A stretch of 64,000 bases of DNA from Paracoccus zeaxanthinifaciens ATCC 21588 (GTDB taxonomy: Bacteria > Pseudomonadota > Alphaproteobacteria > Rhodobacterales > Rhodobacteraceae). A program made the translations under genes and the position numbers. Where the stretch lies: contig NZ_ATUJ01000005.1 of assembly GCF_000420145.1 (NCBI RefSeq), positions 124,001 through 188,000 of the forward strand. The letters run 5' to 3'. The notes beneath the pieces were generated by a model. It did not search any database. It saw only the letters and a list, made by a program, of their open reading frames with translations, and was not told where the DNA came from. How positions within the stretch are numbered: position 1 is the stretch's first letter; each line of letters opens with the position of its first letter. Positions 15,215 through 23,827 of the stretch are shown piece by piece.

Positions 15215-16450
15215 ATGCAAAAGCTTGACCTGCCCGAACGCCCCGACCTTGCACGCATCGCCGACGAGGCGGGCTTCACCTTCGCCAGCATGCATGGCGA
15301 ACCCTATTGGGACGAGACCAGCGCCTATCGCCTGACGCTGGCCCAGGTCGAGAACGACATCGAGGACCCCGCGACCGAGCTGCACGCCATGACGCGAGAG
15401 GCCGTGGCCCGCATCGTGACCGACCACAAGCTGATGGCGCAGATGGGCATCCCCGAGAACCGGATGGACCTGGTCTCCGACAGCTGGAACCGCTCCGAGC
15501 CCGAGCTCTATGGCCGGATGGACCTGGCCTATGACGGGACCGGGCCTGCCAAGCTGCTGGAATACAACGCCGACACGCCGACCTCGCTGTACGAAAGCGC
15601 GGCGTTCCAGTGGCAATGGCTGGAAGATCAGCTGGCGGCGGGGCACCTGCCGCAGGGCGCCGACCAGTTCAACGGCATCCACGAGGCGCTGGTCGAACGG
15701 CTGCGCGACCTGTTCCCCGAAGGCACCGACCTGCATTTCACCGGCGCCCCCGACAACCCCGAGGATTACGCCACGGTCGAACAGATGGGCTGGGCCGCGC
15801 GCGAGGCGGGCCTGGGTGCGCATTACCTCGACCTGGACAAGGTCGGCGTCAGCAAGGGCGGGCAGTTCGTGGACGACCAGGACCGCGTGATCGGCACGCT
15901 GTTCAAGCTGTATCCTTGGGAAGACCTGCTGCGCGACGATTATGCCCGCCACATCAAGGGCGCGGGCTGCCTGTTCATCGAACCCGCGTGGAAGGCGGTC
16001 GTGTCGAACAAGGGACTGCTGCCGGTCCTGTGGCAGATGTTCCCCGGCCATCCGAACCTGCTGCCCGCCTTCTTCGCCGATGACGTGGCCGATGCGCTGG
16101 TCGCGGGCGGACGCCCGGCCCCGCATGTCGGCCGCGCCTTCGACGCGGTGGCGGGCGATTTCGCACGCGCCCACGTGGTCAAGCCGATCTTCTCCCGCGA
16201 GGGGGCGGGCGTCGGCATCGTCGAGAACGGCACCGTGACCGAAGCCTCGCAGAACCGCGACTACGACGATCATCCCCGCATCGTGCAGGGCTATGCCCCC
16301 CTGCCCGAATTCGGCGGCTTCCGGCCCGTGATCGGTGCCTGGATCGTGGGCGAGACCTGCGTGGGCATGGGCATCCGCGAGGATGCCAGCCGCATCACCC
16401 AGGACCTGTCGCGCTTCAAGCCGCATTTCATCGCCGACCCCGCGGCATAG
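15215..16450 (+). CDS. Glutathionylspermidine synthase-like ATP-grasp protein (YgiC/YjfC family)
   Basis: A 411-residue protein of the glutathionylspermidine synthase domain family (E. coli YgiC/YjfC). Family motifs are PYWDETSAYRLT near residue 28, LLEYNADTPTSLYESA, LFKLYPWEDL, MFPGHPNLLPAFF, KPIFSREGAGV and VIGAWIVGE. The family is ATP-grasp; the true substrate of YgiC-type proteins is not established. ATG 15215 begins the recognisable protein, 41 bases after the LacI gene. The next gene encodes a DUF1190 lipoprotein 19 bases downstream, the same partnership as ygiB-ygiC in E. coli but in the reverse order. Confidence 0.85.
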   Translation: MQKLDLPERPDLARIADEAGFTFASMHGEPYWDETSAYRLTLAQVENDIEDPATELHAMTREAVARIVTDHKLMAQMGIPENRMDLVSDSWNRSEPELYGRMDLAYDGTGPAKLLEYNADTPTSLYESAAFQWQWLEDQLAAGHLPQGADQFNGIHEALVERLRDLFPEGTDLHFTGAPDNPEDYATVEQMGWAAREAGLGAHYLDLDKVGVSKGGQFVDDQDRVIGTLFKLYPWEDLLRDDYARHIKGAGCLFIEPAWKAVVSNKGLLPVLWQMFPGHPNLLPAFFADDVADALVAGGRPAPHVGRAFDAVAGDFARAHVVKPIFSREGAGVGIVENGTVTEASQNRDYDDHPRIVQGYAPLPEFGGFRPVIGAWIVGETCVGMGIREDASRITQDLSRFKPHFIADPAA

Positions 16451-16469
16451 GGCGGCAAAGGAGGAGAGC

Positions 16470-17045
16470 ATGAGAAAACGTTCGAGAACCGTCGCGCTGA
16501 CCATCCTCGGCGCAGCAGCCTTCACCGTCGCGGGCTGCCGCGACGAACAGGTCGAGGCCCAGGCCTATCCCGATCTTGCCAGCTGCCAGCAGGCCGCCGC
16601 GAATGGCGGGCTGTTCACCGCTGACCAATGCGACCAGGCCTTCGCCGAGGCCGAGGAGCTGCATGTCGAATCCGCCCCCCGCTATGACAGCCTTGCCGTG
16701 TGCGAGGAACAGCATGGCGAAGGCAATTGCGGGTCCGAGGCGCAGCAGAACGCGGGCGGCGGGGGCAGCATCTTCATGCCGCTTCTGGCAGGCTATCTGA
16801 TCGGGAACATGCTGGGTGGCGCGGGTCGCGGGATGGCGGCGTCGCAGCCCATGTACAACAACGGCCAGGGCGGATTCACCAACGCCTCGCGGACGACGAA
16901 TTTCGGATCGAACGCGGGCCGCGCCACGATGGCCAGCCAGCAGTTCACCCGCCCCGCCGCGACCGCCGGCAAGGCGCCGATGACGCGGGCGACGGCCACG
17001 TCGCGCGGCGGTTTCGGCAGCGGCACGCGCAGCTTCGGCGGCTGA
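16470..17045 (+). CDS. DUF1190 lipoprotein, YgiB-like
   Basis: A 191-residue secreted protein. A lipobox FTVAGC puts the lipidated cysteine at about residue 23. The family part follows: AYPDLASCQQAA, ADQCDQAFAEA, then SAPRYDSLAVCEEQHG, giving evenly spaced cysteines. A short GGGGSIFMPLLAGYLIGNMLGG segment could touch the membrane, and a low-complexity Gly/Ser/Thr/Ala tail ends in GGFGSGTRSFGG. AAAGGAGGA precedes the ATG. It is coupled with the YgiC-like gene. Function unknown; the pair is best treated as an envelope-associated module. Confidence 0.82.
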   Translation: MRKRSRTVALTILGAAAFTVAGCRDEQVEAQAYPDLASCQQAAANGGLFTADQCDQAFAEAEELHVESAPRYDSLAVCEEQHGEGNCGSEAQQNAGGGGSIFMPLLAGYLIGNMLGGAGRGMAASQPMYNNGQGGFTNASRTTNFGSNAGRATMASQQFTRPAATAGKAPMTRATATSRGGFGSGTRSFGG

Positions 17046-18065
17046 TCAGCCCCCGCGGCGCGTGCTGTCGCGGGTCATCAACCTGAACCCCAGGTCCAGC
17101 GCATAGCCGCGCGGCTGGCCGCGACCCTCCAGCCGGTCGCGGATCAGCCCGATCGCATCGCGCCCCATGCGCAGCCGGTCCACCGCGACCGAGGTGACCG
17201 ACGGCTCGGCCGCGGACATCATCTCGAGGTCGTTGAAGCCGCAGATGCCCAGGTCCTGCGGCACGCGGATGTTGCGGCGGCGCGCCTCGAACAGCACGCC
17301 AAGCGCGATGTCGTCATTGTTGCACAGCACCGCATCCGTGCGCGGGCTGCGCGACAGCAGGTCCGCGAACAGCCGGCACCCAAGGCTGACCGAGGACGGC
17401 TCGGGCGTGGTCACGACCGGATCGTCGGTGCCGATCCCGGCCTGGGCCAGGCAGTCGCGGAACGCCTGCAGGCGCTGCTGGCTGCGCGGGTCCATCTGCG
17501 CGCCCAGGAAGGCCGGCGCACGGTAGCCCTGCGCCAGCAGATGCGCCGCCCCCGCGCGCGATGCCTCGTAGTGGGACAGGCCCACGGCCATGTCGATCGG
17601 CGCAGGCCCGACCTCCATCAACTGCACGACGGGACATTCCGCGGCGATCAGCGCCGCGCGGGCGGCGGGCGACTGGTCGTGACCGGCCACGATCAGGCCA
17701 GCAGGCCGCTGCGACAGGAAGACCCGAATCAGCTCCTCCTCGGTCAGGGGGGAATACCGGGTGTTGCCCATCTGGACGCTCAGCGCGCTGCCTTCCAGCG
17801 CGTCATAGATCCCGCGCGTCACATCCGCGAACACATTGTTGCTGACCGACGGGATGATCACCCCGACGACATCCGTCCGCCCGGACGCCAGCGCCCGCGC
17901 GGCAGGGTTCGGGACATAGCCCAGTTCGCGAATCGCCTGGTCGATCCGGGCGCGGGCCTCGGGGGACACCTTGGCCGGATCGCGCAGCGCACGCGACACT
18001 GTGATAGGGCTAACACGGGCCTGGGCGGCAACCTCTGACAGCGTGATCTTGCGCGATTTTTCCAT
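17046..18065 (-). CDS. LacI-family repressor, GntR-like (gluconate regulon)
   Basis: A 339-residue regulator. The helix-turn-helix covers residues 8-27 (TLSEVAAQARVSPITVSRAL), with the hinge at LGYVPNPAARALASGRTDVVG. The sensor domain has VVGVIIPSVSNNVFADV, DAVLCNNDDIALGVL and LGICGFNDLEMM, as in GntR/GluR-type LacI proteins. It is divergent from gntK and the TRAP genes, and a perfect 18-bp palindrome lies in the shared intergenic region. It would repress gluconate or sugar-acid uptake and phosphorylation. It converges with the DUF1190 gene with no spacer. Confidence 0.88.
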   Translation of the reverse strand: MEKSRKITLSEVAAQARVSPITVSRALRDPAKVSPEARARIDQAIRELGYVPNPAARALASGRTDVVGVIIPSVSNNVFADVTRGIYDALEGSALSVQMGNTRYSPLTEEELIRVFLSQRPAGLIVAGHDQSPAARAALIAAECPVVQLMEVGPAPIDMAVGLSHYEASRAGAAHLLAQGYRAPAFLGAQMDPRSQQRLQAFRDCLAQAGIGTDDPVVTTPEPSSVSLGCRLFADLLSRSPRTDAVLCNNDDIALGVLFEARRRNIRVPQDLGICGFNDLEMMSAAEPSVTSVAVDRLRMGRDAIGLIRDRLEGRGQPRGYALDLGFRLMTRDSTRRGG

Positions 18066-18106
18066 GATTTGGCAAACTAGCGCCAGTTGCGGGAAAGGAA
18101 AGCCTC

Positions 18107-18135
18107 TTGACGGATGACAGCGCTGTCATCAGTAT
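18107..18135 (+). promoter_or_regulatory. gntK promoter with embedded GntR-like operator
   Basis: A perfect 18-bp palindrome GATGACAGC|GCTGTCATC lies at 18113-18130. It fills the spacer between TTGACG (-35, 18107-18112) and a weak -10 (CAGTAT, 18130-18135). A LacI-type repressor bound here would block RNA polymerase directly. The flanking LacI-type gene and the gluconokinase/TRAP operon make gluconate control the natural reading. Confidence 0.75.
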
Positions 18136-18169
18136 CGCAAGTCAATTCGAAGGGGGGAGGGATACCGGC

Positions 18170-18697
18170 ATGAGCGCACGGCCCGTTCTGGTCATGGGCA
18201 TCTGCGGCGTCGGCAAGACGACCGTGGCGCAAGGCATCGCGGACCGCATCGGCGGCACCTATGTCGAGGCCGACCTGTTCCATGACGATACCAGCGTCGC
18301 CCATATGCGGGCGGGCAAGCCCCTGACCGACGACATGCGGTGGGGCTGGCTGGACCGGCTGGGCGCGGCCATCGCGGCCGAACCGGGCCGTGCCGTGCTG
18401 GCATGTTCGGCCCTTGGCCGCGCACATCGCGACCGGCTGCGCGCCGGGGCGGGCCCCCTCGACATCGTGTTCCTGCATGGCGACCGCGCCCTGATCGAGG
18501 CGCGGATGTCGGCGCGGCAGGGGCATTACATGCCCACCAGCCTGATCGACAGCCAGCTTGCCGCATTGCAGCCCCCCTCGCCCGAGGACGAGGGCGCGCT
18601 GTGGATCGACGTCGCGCTGACGCCCGACGCGATCATCGACACCGCCGCCAAGGCGCTTGGCGCGGACAAGGTTTCAACCGGAGGAGAACCGAAATGA
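18170..18697 (+). CDS. gntK: Gluconokinase
   Basis: A 175-residue P-loop kinase that makes 6-phosphogluconate. The Walker A motif is GICGVGKT at residues 10-17, followed by the gluconokinase pattern YVEADLFHDD, RAGKPLTDDMRWGWL, CSALGRAHRDRLR and HYMPTSLIDSQLAALQPP. Length matches the family (about 170). The frame is open from 18107, but ATG 18170 has GGGGGGAGG ten bases upstream. The stop overlaps the start of the TRAP binding-protein gene (ATGA). Confidence 0.93.
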   Translation: MSARPVLVMGICGVGKTTVAQGIADRIGGTYVEADLFHDDTSVAHMRAGKPLTDDMRWGWLDRLGAAIAAEPGRAVLACSALGRAHRDRLRAGAGPLDIVFLHGDRALIEARMSARQGHYMPTSLIDSQLAALQPPSPEDEGALWIDVALTPDAIIDTAAKALGADKVSTGGEPK

Positions 18698-19713
18698 CCA
18701 ACATGACCCGTGGCCTTCTGGCCGCCACCGCGGCCATCGCGCTGGCAGCCCCCGCCTTCGCGGCGGATTACACCTTCCGCTTCCAGTCCTCGGACCCGGC
18801 GGGCAACCCGAACTTCGTCCTACACCAGAGCTGGGCCGAAGAGGTGACCGAGCTGACCGACGGCCGCGTCGAGATCGAGCTGCTGCCCGTCGAATCCATC
18901 GTCGCCCATAACGAGACGCAGGACGCGGTCGCGACCGGCATCCTGGACGGCCACATCACCGACCTGTCCTATTTCTCGGGCAAGGACCCGGCATTCGGCC
19001 TGATGGGCAACCCCGTCGGCGCATGGTCCGACCCCGAGCAGATGCTGGACTTCATCGAGAACGGCGGCGGCGGCGAGCTGCTGAACGAGATCATGAACCC
19101 CTATGGCCTGCATTTCGTGGGCGCCATCACGCCGGGCCTCGAGGCGCTGGTCAGCGCGGTTCCGATGGACGGCGTGGACGACCTCAAGGGCGTCAAGATC
19201 CGCGCCCCCGAGGGGCTGGTCCAGAACGTCTTCGCCGCCGCGGGCGCGTCGCCCGTGAACCTGCCCGGCTCCGAGGTCTTCACCTCGCTGGACAAGAAGG
19301 TGATCGAGGCCGCGGATTATACCGTCTTCTCGACCAACCAGGCGCAGGGCCTGAACGACATCGCGCCGCATCCGGTCTATCCGGGCTTCCACTCGATGCC
19401 GCTGGTCGAGATCTCGATGAACAAGGCCAAGTGGGACGCCATGCCCGCCGATCTGCAGGACATCCTGACCCAGTCGGTGCAGGACTATGCCCGCCGCCTG
19501 ATCCAGTCGCTGGCAGAAGCCGACGAGGCCGCCGTGGCCGAGGCCGAGGCAAGCGGCGAGATCACCATCCACGACTGGTCGGACGAGGAACGCGCCAAGT
19601 TCCGCGGCATCGCGCAGGGCGAATGGGAAAAGGTCGCAAGCCAGTCCCCCGCCGCGCAGCGCGTCTATGACACGCTGACCACCTATCTGAACGACAAGGG
19701 TCTGATTCAGTAA
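18694..19713 (+). CDS. TRAP transporter solute-binding protein, DctP family
   Basis: A 339-residue periplasmic receptor. The signal peptide ends at APAFAAD (about residue 24). The mature part has SDPAGNPNFVLHQSWAEEV, GLEALVS, LKGVKIRAPEGLVQNVF (the conserved substrate-arginine strand of DctP proteins) and MSLVE-like PLVEISMNKAKW. Coupling to gntK and the GntR-like repressor suggests gluconate or a related sugar acid as substrate. ATG overlaps the gntK stop and GGAGGAG lies upstream. Confidence 0.9.
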   Translation: MTNMTRGLLAATAAIALAAPAFAADYTFRFQSSDPAGNPNFVLHQSWAEEVTELTDGRVEIELLPVESIVAHNETQDAVATGILDGHITDLSYFSGKDPAFGLMGNPVGAWSDPEQMLDFIENGGGGELLNEIMNPYGLHFVGAITPGLEALVSAVPMDGVDDLKGVKIRAPEGLVQNVFAAAGASPVNLPGSEVFTSLDKKVIEAADYTVFSTNQAQGLNDIAPHPVYPGFHSMPLVEISMNKAKWDAMPADLQDILTQSVQDYARRLIQSLAEADEAAVAEAEASGEITIHDWSDEERAKFRGIAQGEWEKVASQSPAAQRVYDTLTTYLNDKGLIQ

Positions 19714-19724
19714 CAACCCGAAGC

Positions 19725-19746
19725 GGGCCGGAACGATGTCCGGCCC
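19725..19746 (+). terminator. Hairpin between TRAP binding-protein and small-permease genes
   Basis: An 8-bp perfect stem GGGCCGGA / TCCGGCCC with a 6-base loop, 12 bases after the binding-protein stop; CTTCCC follows rather than a T-run. Such structures between dctP and dctQM genes usually act as partial terminators or RNA stabilisers, giving more binding protein than permease. Confidence 0.55.
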
Positions 19747-19770
19747 CTTCCCTCCGGGAGGATTCTTCTG

Positions 19771-20337
19771 ATGGCCGAACATGACACCGTGCCCGACGCG
19801 GCACCGGTCGAGGAACATGTGGCAATTCCGCAGGCGGGCCGTCTGGGCCGCTGGATCGACCGGCTGGCGCTGCTGCCCGCGATGGGCCTGGTGGTGGCCA
19901 TGCTGATCCTGATCCAGGAGGTCGTGCTGCGCTACGTCTTCGGGCGCCCGACGATCTGGGCCCACGAGACGACCGTGTTCCTCTGCGCGATCTCCTTCGT
20001 CTATGGCGGCATCCTGTGCACGGCACGCGACCGCCACATCCGCGTGGTGCTGGTCTACGACCTGCTGCCGCCCGCCGCCCGCCGCGTGGCGGACATCCTG
20101 ATCTCGGCCGTCTGCGCGGTCGCATCCGCAGCCTTCGCATGGGCCGCCTGGCAGATGGTCCAGCGCGCCGCATGGCGCCCCGATGGCAGCTTCCATCTGG
20201 AAACCTCGGGCAGCGCGTGGAACCCGGCATTTCCGGGCATGCTCAAGGTGCTGCTGATGCTGGCGCTTGGCGTGATGGCCGTCCAATTCCTGATCCTGAC
20301 CGTGAACTATGCGCGCGGCACCAAGGGGGCCCGCTGA
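19771..20337 (+). CDS. TRAP transporter small permease, DctQ family
   Basis: A 188-residue inner-membrane protein with four hydrophobic segments, the usual DctQ layout. Motifs include IQEVVLRYVFGRPTIWAHE after the first helix and GGILCTARDRHIRV at the second loop, both hallmarks of the family. It begins 24 bases after the hairpin and its stop TGATG overlaps the start of the large permease gene. With DctP and DctM it forms an ion-driven importer. Confidence 0.9.
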   Translation: MAEHDTVPDAAPVEEHVAIPQAGRLGRWIDRLALLPAMGLVVAMLILIQEVVLRYVFGRPTIWAHETTVFLCAISFVYGGILCTARDRHIRVVLVYDLLPPAARRVADILISAVCAVASAAFAWAAWQMVQRAAWRPDGSFHLETSGSAWNPAFPGMLKVLLMLALGVMAVQFLILTVNYARGTKGAR

Positions 20338-21653
20338 TGGAGTTCTTCGGTTCGCTTTCATCCATGGGCATCGAGACGGGGACGCTGGTCCTGTTCGCGA
20401 TGCTGCTGGGTCTTCTGGTCACGGGCATCCCGCTGGCCTTCGTCACGCTGCTGGTCACGCTGGTCTTCGCCCTGGGCTGGTTCGGGCCGATGGTGGTCCC
20501 GCTGATCACCAGCCGCGTCTATTCCTTCGTCAGCAGCTTCGTCTTCGTGTCGGTGCCGATGTTCGTGCTGATGGCCGCGATCCTGGATCGCAGCGGCATC
20601 GCGCGCGACCTGTTCGAGGCCATGCGCCTGATCGGCGGCCGCATCCGCGGCGGCGTGGCCGTCCAGACGATCTTCGTGGCCGTGATCCTGGCCGCCATGT
20701 CCGGCATCATCGGCGGAGAGGTCGTGCTGCTTGGCCTGATCGCGCTGCCGCAGATGCTGGCGCAGGGCTATGACCGCAAGCTGGCCATCGGCGTCGTCTG
20801 CGCGGGCGGCAGCCTGGGGACCATGGTGCCGCCCTCGATCGTGCTGATCATCTATGGCCTGACGGCCAACGTCTCGATCGGCGAGCTGTTCACGGCGGCC
20901 TTCGTGCCGGGCTTCATGCTGGCGCTGCTGTATGTGGGCTATGTGCTGGCGCGGGCCTTCCTGACGCCGGGCGCCGTGCCCCCCGCCGTCACCGACCCCG
21001 TCCCCACGTCCGAGAAGATCCGCCTGCTCAAGGGCCTGTTCCTGCCGATCCTGGTGGTCGTGATGGTGCTGGGCTCGATCTATGGCGGGATCGCATCGGT
21101 GACCGAGGCCAGCGCAGTCGGCGTGGCGGGCGTGCTGCTGTCCACCATCCTGCGCGGCGAATTCAGCTGGGGCCTGCTGAGGGGCGCGGCCATGCAGACG
21201 CTGCAGACCGTCGGCATGATCGTGTGGATCGGCATCGGGGCATCCGCGCTGGTCGGCGTCTTCAACCTGATGGGCGGGATCAACTTCGTGTCGGACCTGA
21301 TCACCGGGATCAGCGACAACCCCACGATCATCATCCTGTTCATGATGGCGATCCTGTTCGTGCTGGGCATGTTCCTCGACTGGGTGGGGATCGCGCTGCT
21401 GACCATGCCGATCTTCGTGCCCATCGTGGTCGAGCTGGGCTACGACCCCGTCTGGTTCGGGGTGCTGTTCGCGATGAACATGCAGGTCAGCTTCCTGTCG
21501 CCGCCCTTCGGGCCCGCCGCGTTCTACCTGAAATCGGTCACGCCGCCCGACATCTCGTTGGGAGAGATCTTCCGCGCGCTGCTGCCCTTCATCGGGCTTC
21601 AGATCATCGCGGTCGCGCTGCTGATCCTCTTCCCGCAGATCGCGGTCTACTGA
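20337..21653 (+). CDS. TRAP transporter large permease, DctM family
   Basis: A 438-residue inner-membrane protein with about 12 hydrophobic segments. Family marks are VPMFVLMAAILDRSGIARDLF, the GGEVVLLGLIALPQML region, GGSLGTMVPPSIVLIIYG, GGIASVTEASAVG and MQVSFLSPPFGPAAFYLK. It completes the gluconate-linked TRAP system; its ATG overlaps the DctQ stop by one base. A strong intrinsic terminator follows within 10 bases, so it is the last gene of the operon. Confidence 0.93.
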   Translation: MEFFGSLSSMGIETGTLVLFAMLLGLLVTGIPLAFVTLLVTLVFALGWFGPMVVPLITSRVYSFVSSFVFVSVPMFVLMAAILDRSGIARDLFEAMRLIGGRIRGGVAVQTIFVAVILAAMSGIIGGEVVLLGLIALPQMLAQGYDRKLAIGVVCAGGSLGTMVPPSIVLIIYGLTANVSIGELFTAAFVPGFMLALLYVGYVLARAFLTPGAVPPAVTDPVPTSEKIRLLKGLFLPILVVVMVLGSIYGGIASVTEASAVGVAGVLLSTILRGEFSWGLLRGAAMQTLQTVGMIVWIGIGASALVGVFNLMGGINFVSDLITGISDNPTIIILFMMAILFVLGMFLDWVGIALLTMPIFVPIVVELGYDPVWFGVLFAMNMQVSFLSPPFGPAAFYLKSVTPPDISLGEIFRALLPFIGLQIIAVALLILFPQIAVY

Positions 21654-21660
21654 GCCTTCG

Positions 21661-21690
21661 GGGCCGGGGTGCAACACCCCGGCCCTTTTT
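21661..21690 (+). terminator. Rho-independent terminator of the gntK-TRAP operon
   Basis: GGGCCGGGGTG pairs with CACCCCGGCCC (11 bp, 3-base loop) and is followed by TTTTT. It lies 7 bases after the DctM stop. This is the clearest intrinsic terminator in the left half of the window. Confidence 0.9.
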
Positions 21691-21776
21691 CGTTGCGCCC
21701 GGGGGAACCCGCGACGACGGTCGGGGCTTGGAACATGAATTCACCCCCGGACCCACGCGCGACAAGGACCACCCCC

Positions 21777-22688
21777 ATGCCCGCACGCACGACCGCATTC
21801 GCCGCCGCCCTCATGATGCTTGCAGGCGCCTCTGCCGCGCAGGACATCCGCGTCTCGTCCAAGATCGACACCGAAGGGGGGCTTCTGGGCAACATGATCC
21901 TGCTGGCCCTGTCCGAGGCGGGCATGCCCGTGCAGGACCGCCTGCAGCTGGGCGGCACGCCCATCCTGCGCGACGCGATCACCTCGGGGCAGGTGGACAT
22001 CTACCCGGAATACACCGCGAACGGCGCCTTCTTCTTCAATGAGGCCGACAGCGAGGTCTGGAAGGACGCGCAGGCGGGCTATGACCGCGTGGCCCAGCTG
22101 GACCTGGAACAGAACGACATCACCTGGCTGACCCCCTCGCCCGCGAACAACACCTGGGCCATCGCCCTGCGGCAGGACGTGGCGGATGAAAACGACCTGA
22201 CCACCATGAGCGGCTTCGGCGAATGGATCGCGGCGGGCGGCAACGTCAAGCTGGCCGCCTCGACCGAGTTCGTGACCTCGGCCGCGGCGCTGCCCGCCTT
22301 CCAGACGACCTATGACTTCCAGATGCGCCCCGACCAACTGGTGCAGCTGTCGGGCGGCGACACCGCCGCCACCATCGCCGCCGCAGCACAGCAGACATCG
22401 GGGGTGAACGCGGCCATGGTCTATGGCACCGATGGCGGGATCGCCCCGGCAGGGCTGGTCGTTATGGAGGACGACAAGGGCGTGCAGCCCGTCTATCAGC
22501 CCGCCCCCATCGTCCGCACCGAGGTCCTGACCGCCTATCCCGAGATCGGGACCGTGCTCGAGCCGATCTTCCGCTCGCTCGATCTGGAAACCCTGCAGGA
22601 GCTGAACGGCCGCATCCAGATCGGAGGAGAGCCGGCAGCCACGGTCGCGCGCGACTATCTGACGGCGCAGGGCTTCATCGCGGGATGA
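21777..22688 (+). CDS. osmF: Osmoprotectant ABC transporter substrate-binding protein, OsmF/YehZ-like
   Basis: A 303-residue periplasmic receptor of the glycine-betaine/choline-type family (OpuAC/OsmF). The signal peptide ends at SAAQD (about residue 21). The mature protein has SKIDTEGGLLGNMILLAL, LGGTPILRDAITSGQVDIYPEYT, NNTWAIALRQDVA and VYGTDGGIAPAGLVVMEDD, as in OsmF. ATG 21777 has AAGGA 8 bases upstream; a start at 21735 would add a poor leader. Gene order and protein lengths (303, 380, 305, 244) match E. coli yehZYXW. Confidence 0.88.
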   Translation: MPARTTAFAAALMMLAGASAAQDIRVSSKIDTEGGLLGNMILLALSEAGMPVQDRLQLGGTPILRDAITSGQVDIYPEYTANGAFFFNEADSEVWKDAQAGYDRVAQLDLEQNDITWLTPSPANNTWAIALRQDVADENDLTTMSGFGEWIAAGGNVKLAASTEFVTSAAALPAFQTTYDFQMRPDQLVQLSGGDTAATIAAAAQQTSGVNAAMVYGTDGGIAPAGLVVMEDDKGVQPVYQPAPIVRTEVLTAYPEIGTVLEPIFRSLDLETLQELNGRIQIGGEPAATVARDYLTAQGFIAG

Positions 22689-23827
22689 TCCCGCGGATCG
22701 ACCGACCGGGCATCCTGTTCGCTGTGATCGGCGGGGCCGGGCTGGCCCTGCCGCTGGTGCAGTTCAAGGCCAACCGCATCGTCGCGGGCGAGGGGCTGGC
22801 CCTGCCTGCCGCCCTGCCCCTTGGCTGGGTCGCGACGGTCGTGATCGCGGCGGCGCTGGCGGCGGGGCTGATCCTGCGAGCGCCCTGGCTGCGGCTGGGC
22901 GCAGCCGTCTTGGGGCTGGGCGCGACCGTGTCGGCGCTTGGCGGGGCCGCGACCGCGCTGACGCCGCCCGACGACACGCTGGCGCGGGTCGCCCCCGCTT
23001 CGGGCTTCTGGCTGATGATGCTGGCCCTGTCGCTGATGACGGCGGATGCGCTGACGCGCCTGCGCCCGCCGCTGGCGCTGCGTTGGCTGCTGCTGGGCGC
23101 GGCCATCGCCGCCGTCGCGGGGGTGCTGTCCTCGGGGATGCTGGACGGGATCTCGGTCATGCGCGAATACGCCGCGCGGCAGGACATGTTCCTGCGAGAG
23201 GCGTCTTCGCACCTGGTCCTGGCCTTCGGATCGCTGGCGCTGGCCCTGCTGGCCGGGCTGCCCGTGGGCGTCGCGATCCACCAGCGCGCGGCATGGCGCG
23301 GGCCGGTCCTGTCGGCGCTGAACGTGATGCAGACCATCCCGTCGCTGGCGCTGTTCGGCATCATGATCCCGATCTTCGGCTGGATCGCCGCCACATGGCC
23401 CGCCGCCGCCGCAGCGGGCGTATCGGGGATCGGCATCTTTCCGGCGCTGGTCGCGCTGTTTCTCTATTCGTTGCTGCCTGTCGTGGCGAACACCCTGACC
23501 GGGCTGAGCGCGGTCGACCCCGCCGCGACCGAGGCCGCGCGCGGGCTGGGCATGACCCGCCCGCAGGTGATGACCCGCGTGCTGGTCCCGCTGGCCCTGC
23601 CCGTGCTGCTGGCCGCCATCCGCATCGTGCTGGTCCAGAATATCGGCCTTGCGGTGATCGCGGGGCTGATCGGCGGGGGCGGCTTCGGCACCTTCGTCTT
23701 CCAGGGGCTGAACCAGACCGCGATGGACCTCGTGCTGCTGGGCGCGCTGCCCACCATCTCGCTGGCACTGGTCGCGGGCATCGCGATGGACCTGACCGTC
23801 GAGGCAAGCCACAAGGGGGCCGCATGA
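22685..23827 (+). CDS. yehY: Osmoprotectant ABC transporter permease, YehY-like
   Basis: A 380-residue permease. The N-terminal 180 residues carry several extra membrane segments, as in YehY, and the C-terminal half is the conserved OpuBB-type domain with HLVLAFGSLALALLAGLPVG, NVMQTIPSLALFGI, LSAVDPAATEAARGLGM and LIGGGGFGTFVFQGL. The EAARGLGM-type loop is the EAA motif that contacts the ATPase. The start overlaps the binding-protein stop (ATGA), as do all junctions of this operon. Confidence 0.88.
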   Translation: MIPRIDRPGILFAVIGGAGLALPLVQFKANRIVAGEGLALPAALPLGWVATVVIAAALAAGLILRAPWLRLGAAVLGLGATVSALGGAATALTPPDDTLARVAPASGFWLMMLALSLMTADALTRLRPPLALRWLLLGAAIAAVAGVLSSGMLDGISVMREYAARQDMFLREASSHLVLAFGSLALALLAGLPVGVAIHQRAAWRGPVLSALNVMQTIPSLALFGIMIPIFGWIAATWPAAAAAGVSGIGIFPALVALFLYSLLPVVANTLTGLSAVDPAATEAARGLGMTRPQVMTRVLVPLALPVLLAAIRIVLVQNIGLAVIAGLIGGGGFGTFVFQGLNQTAMDLVLLGALPTISLALVAGIAMDLTVEASHKGAA

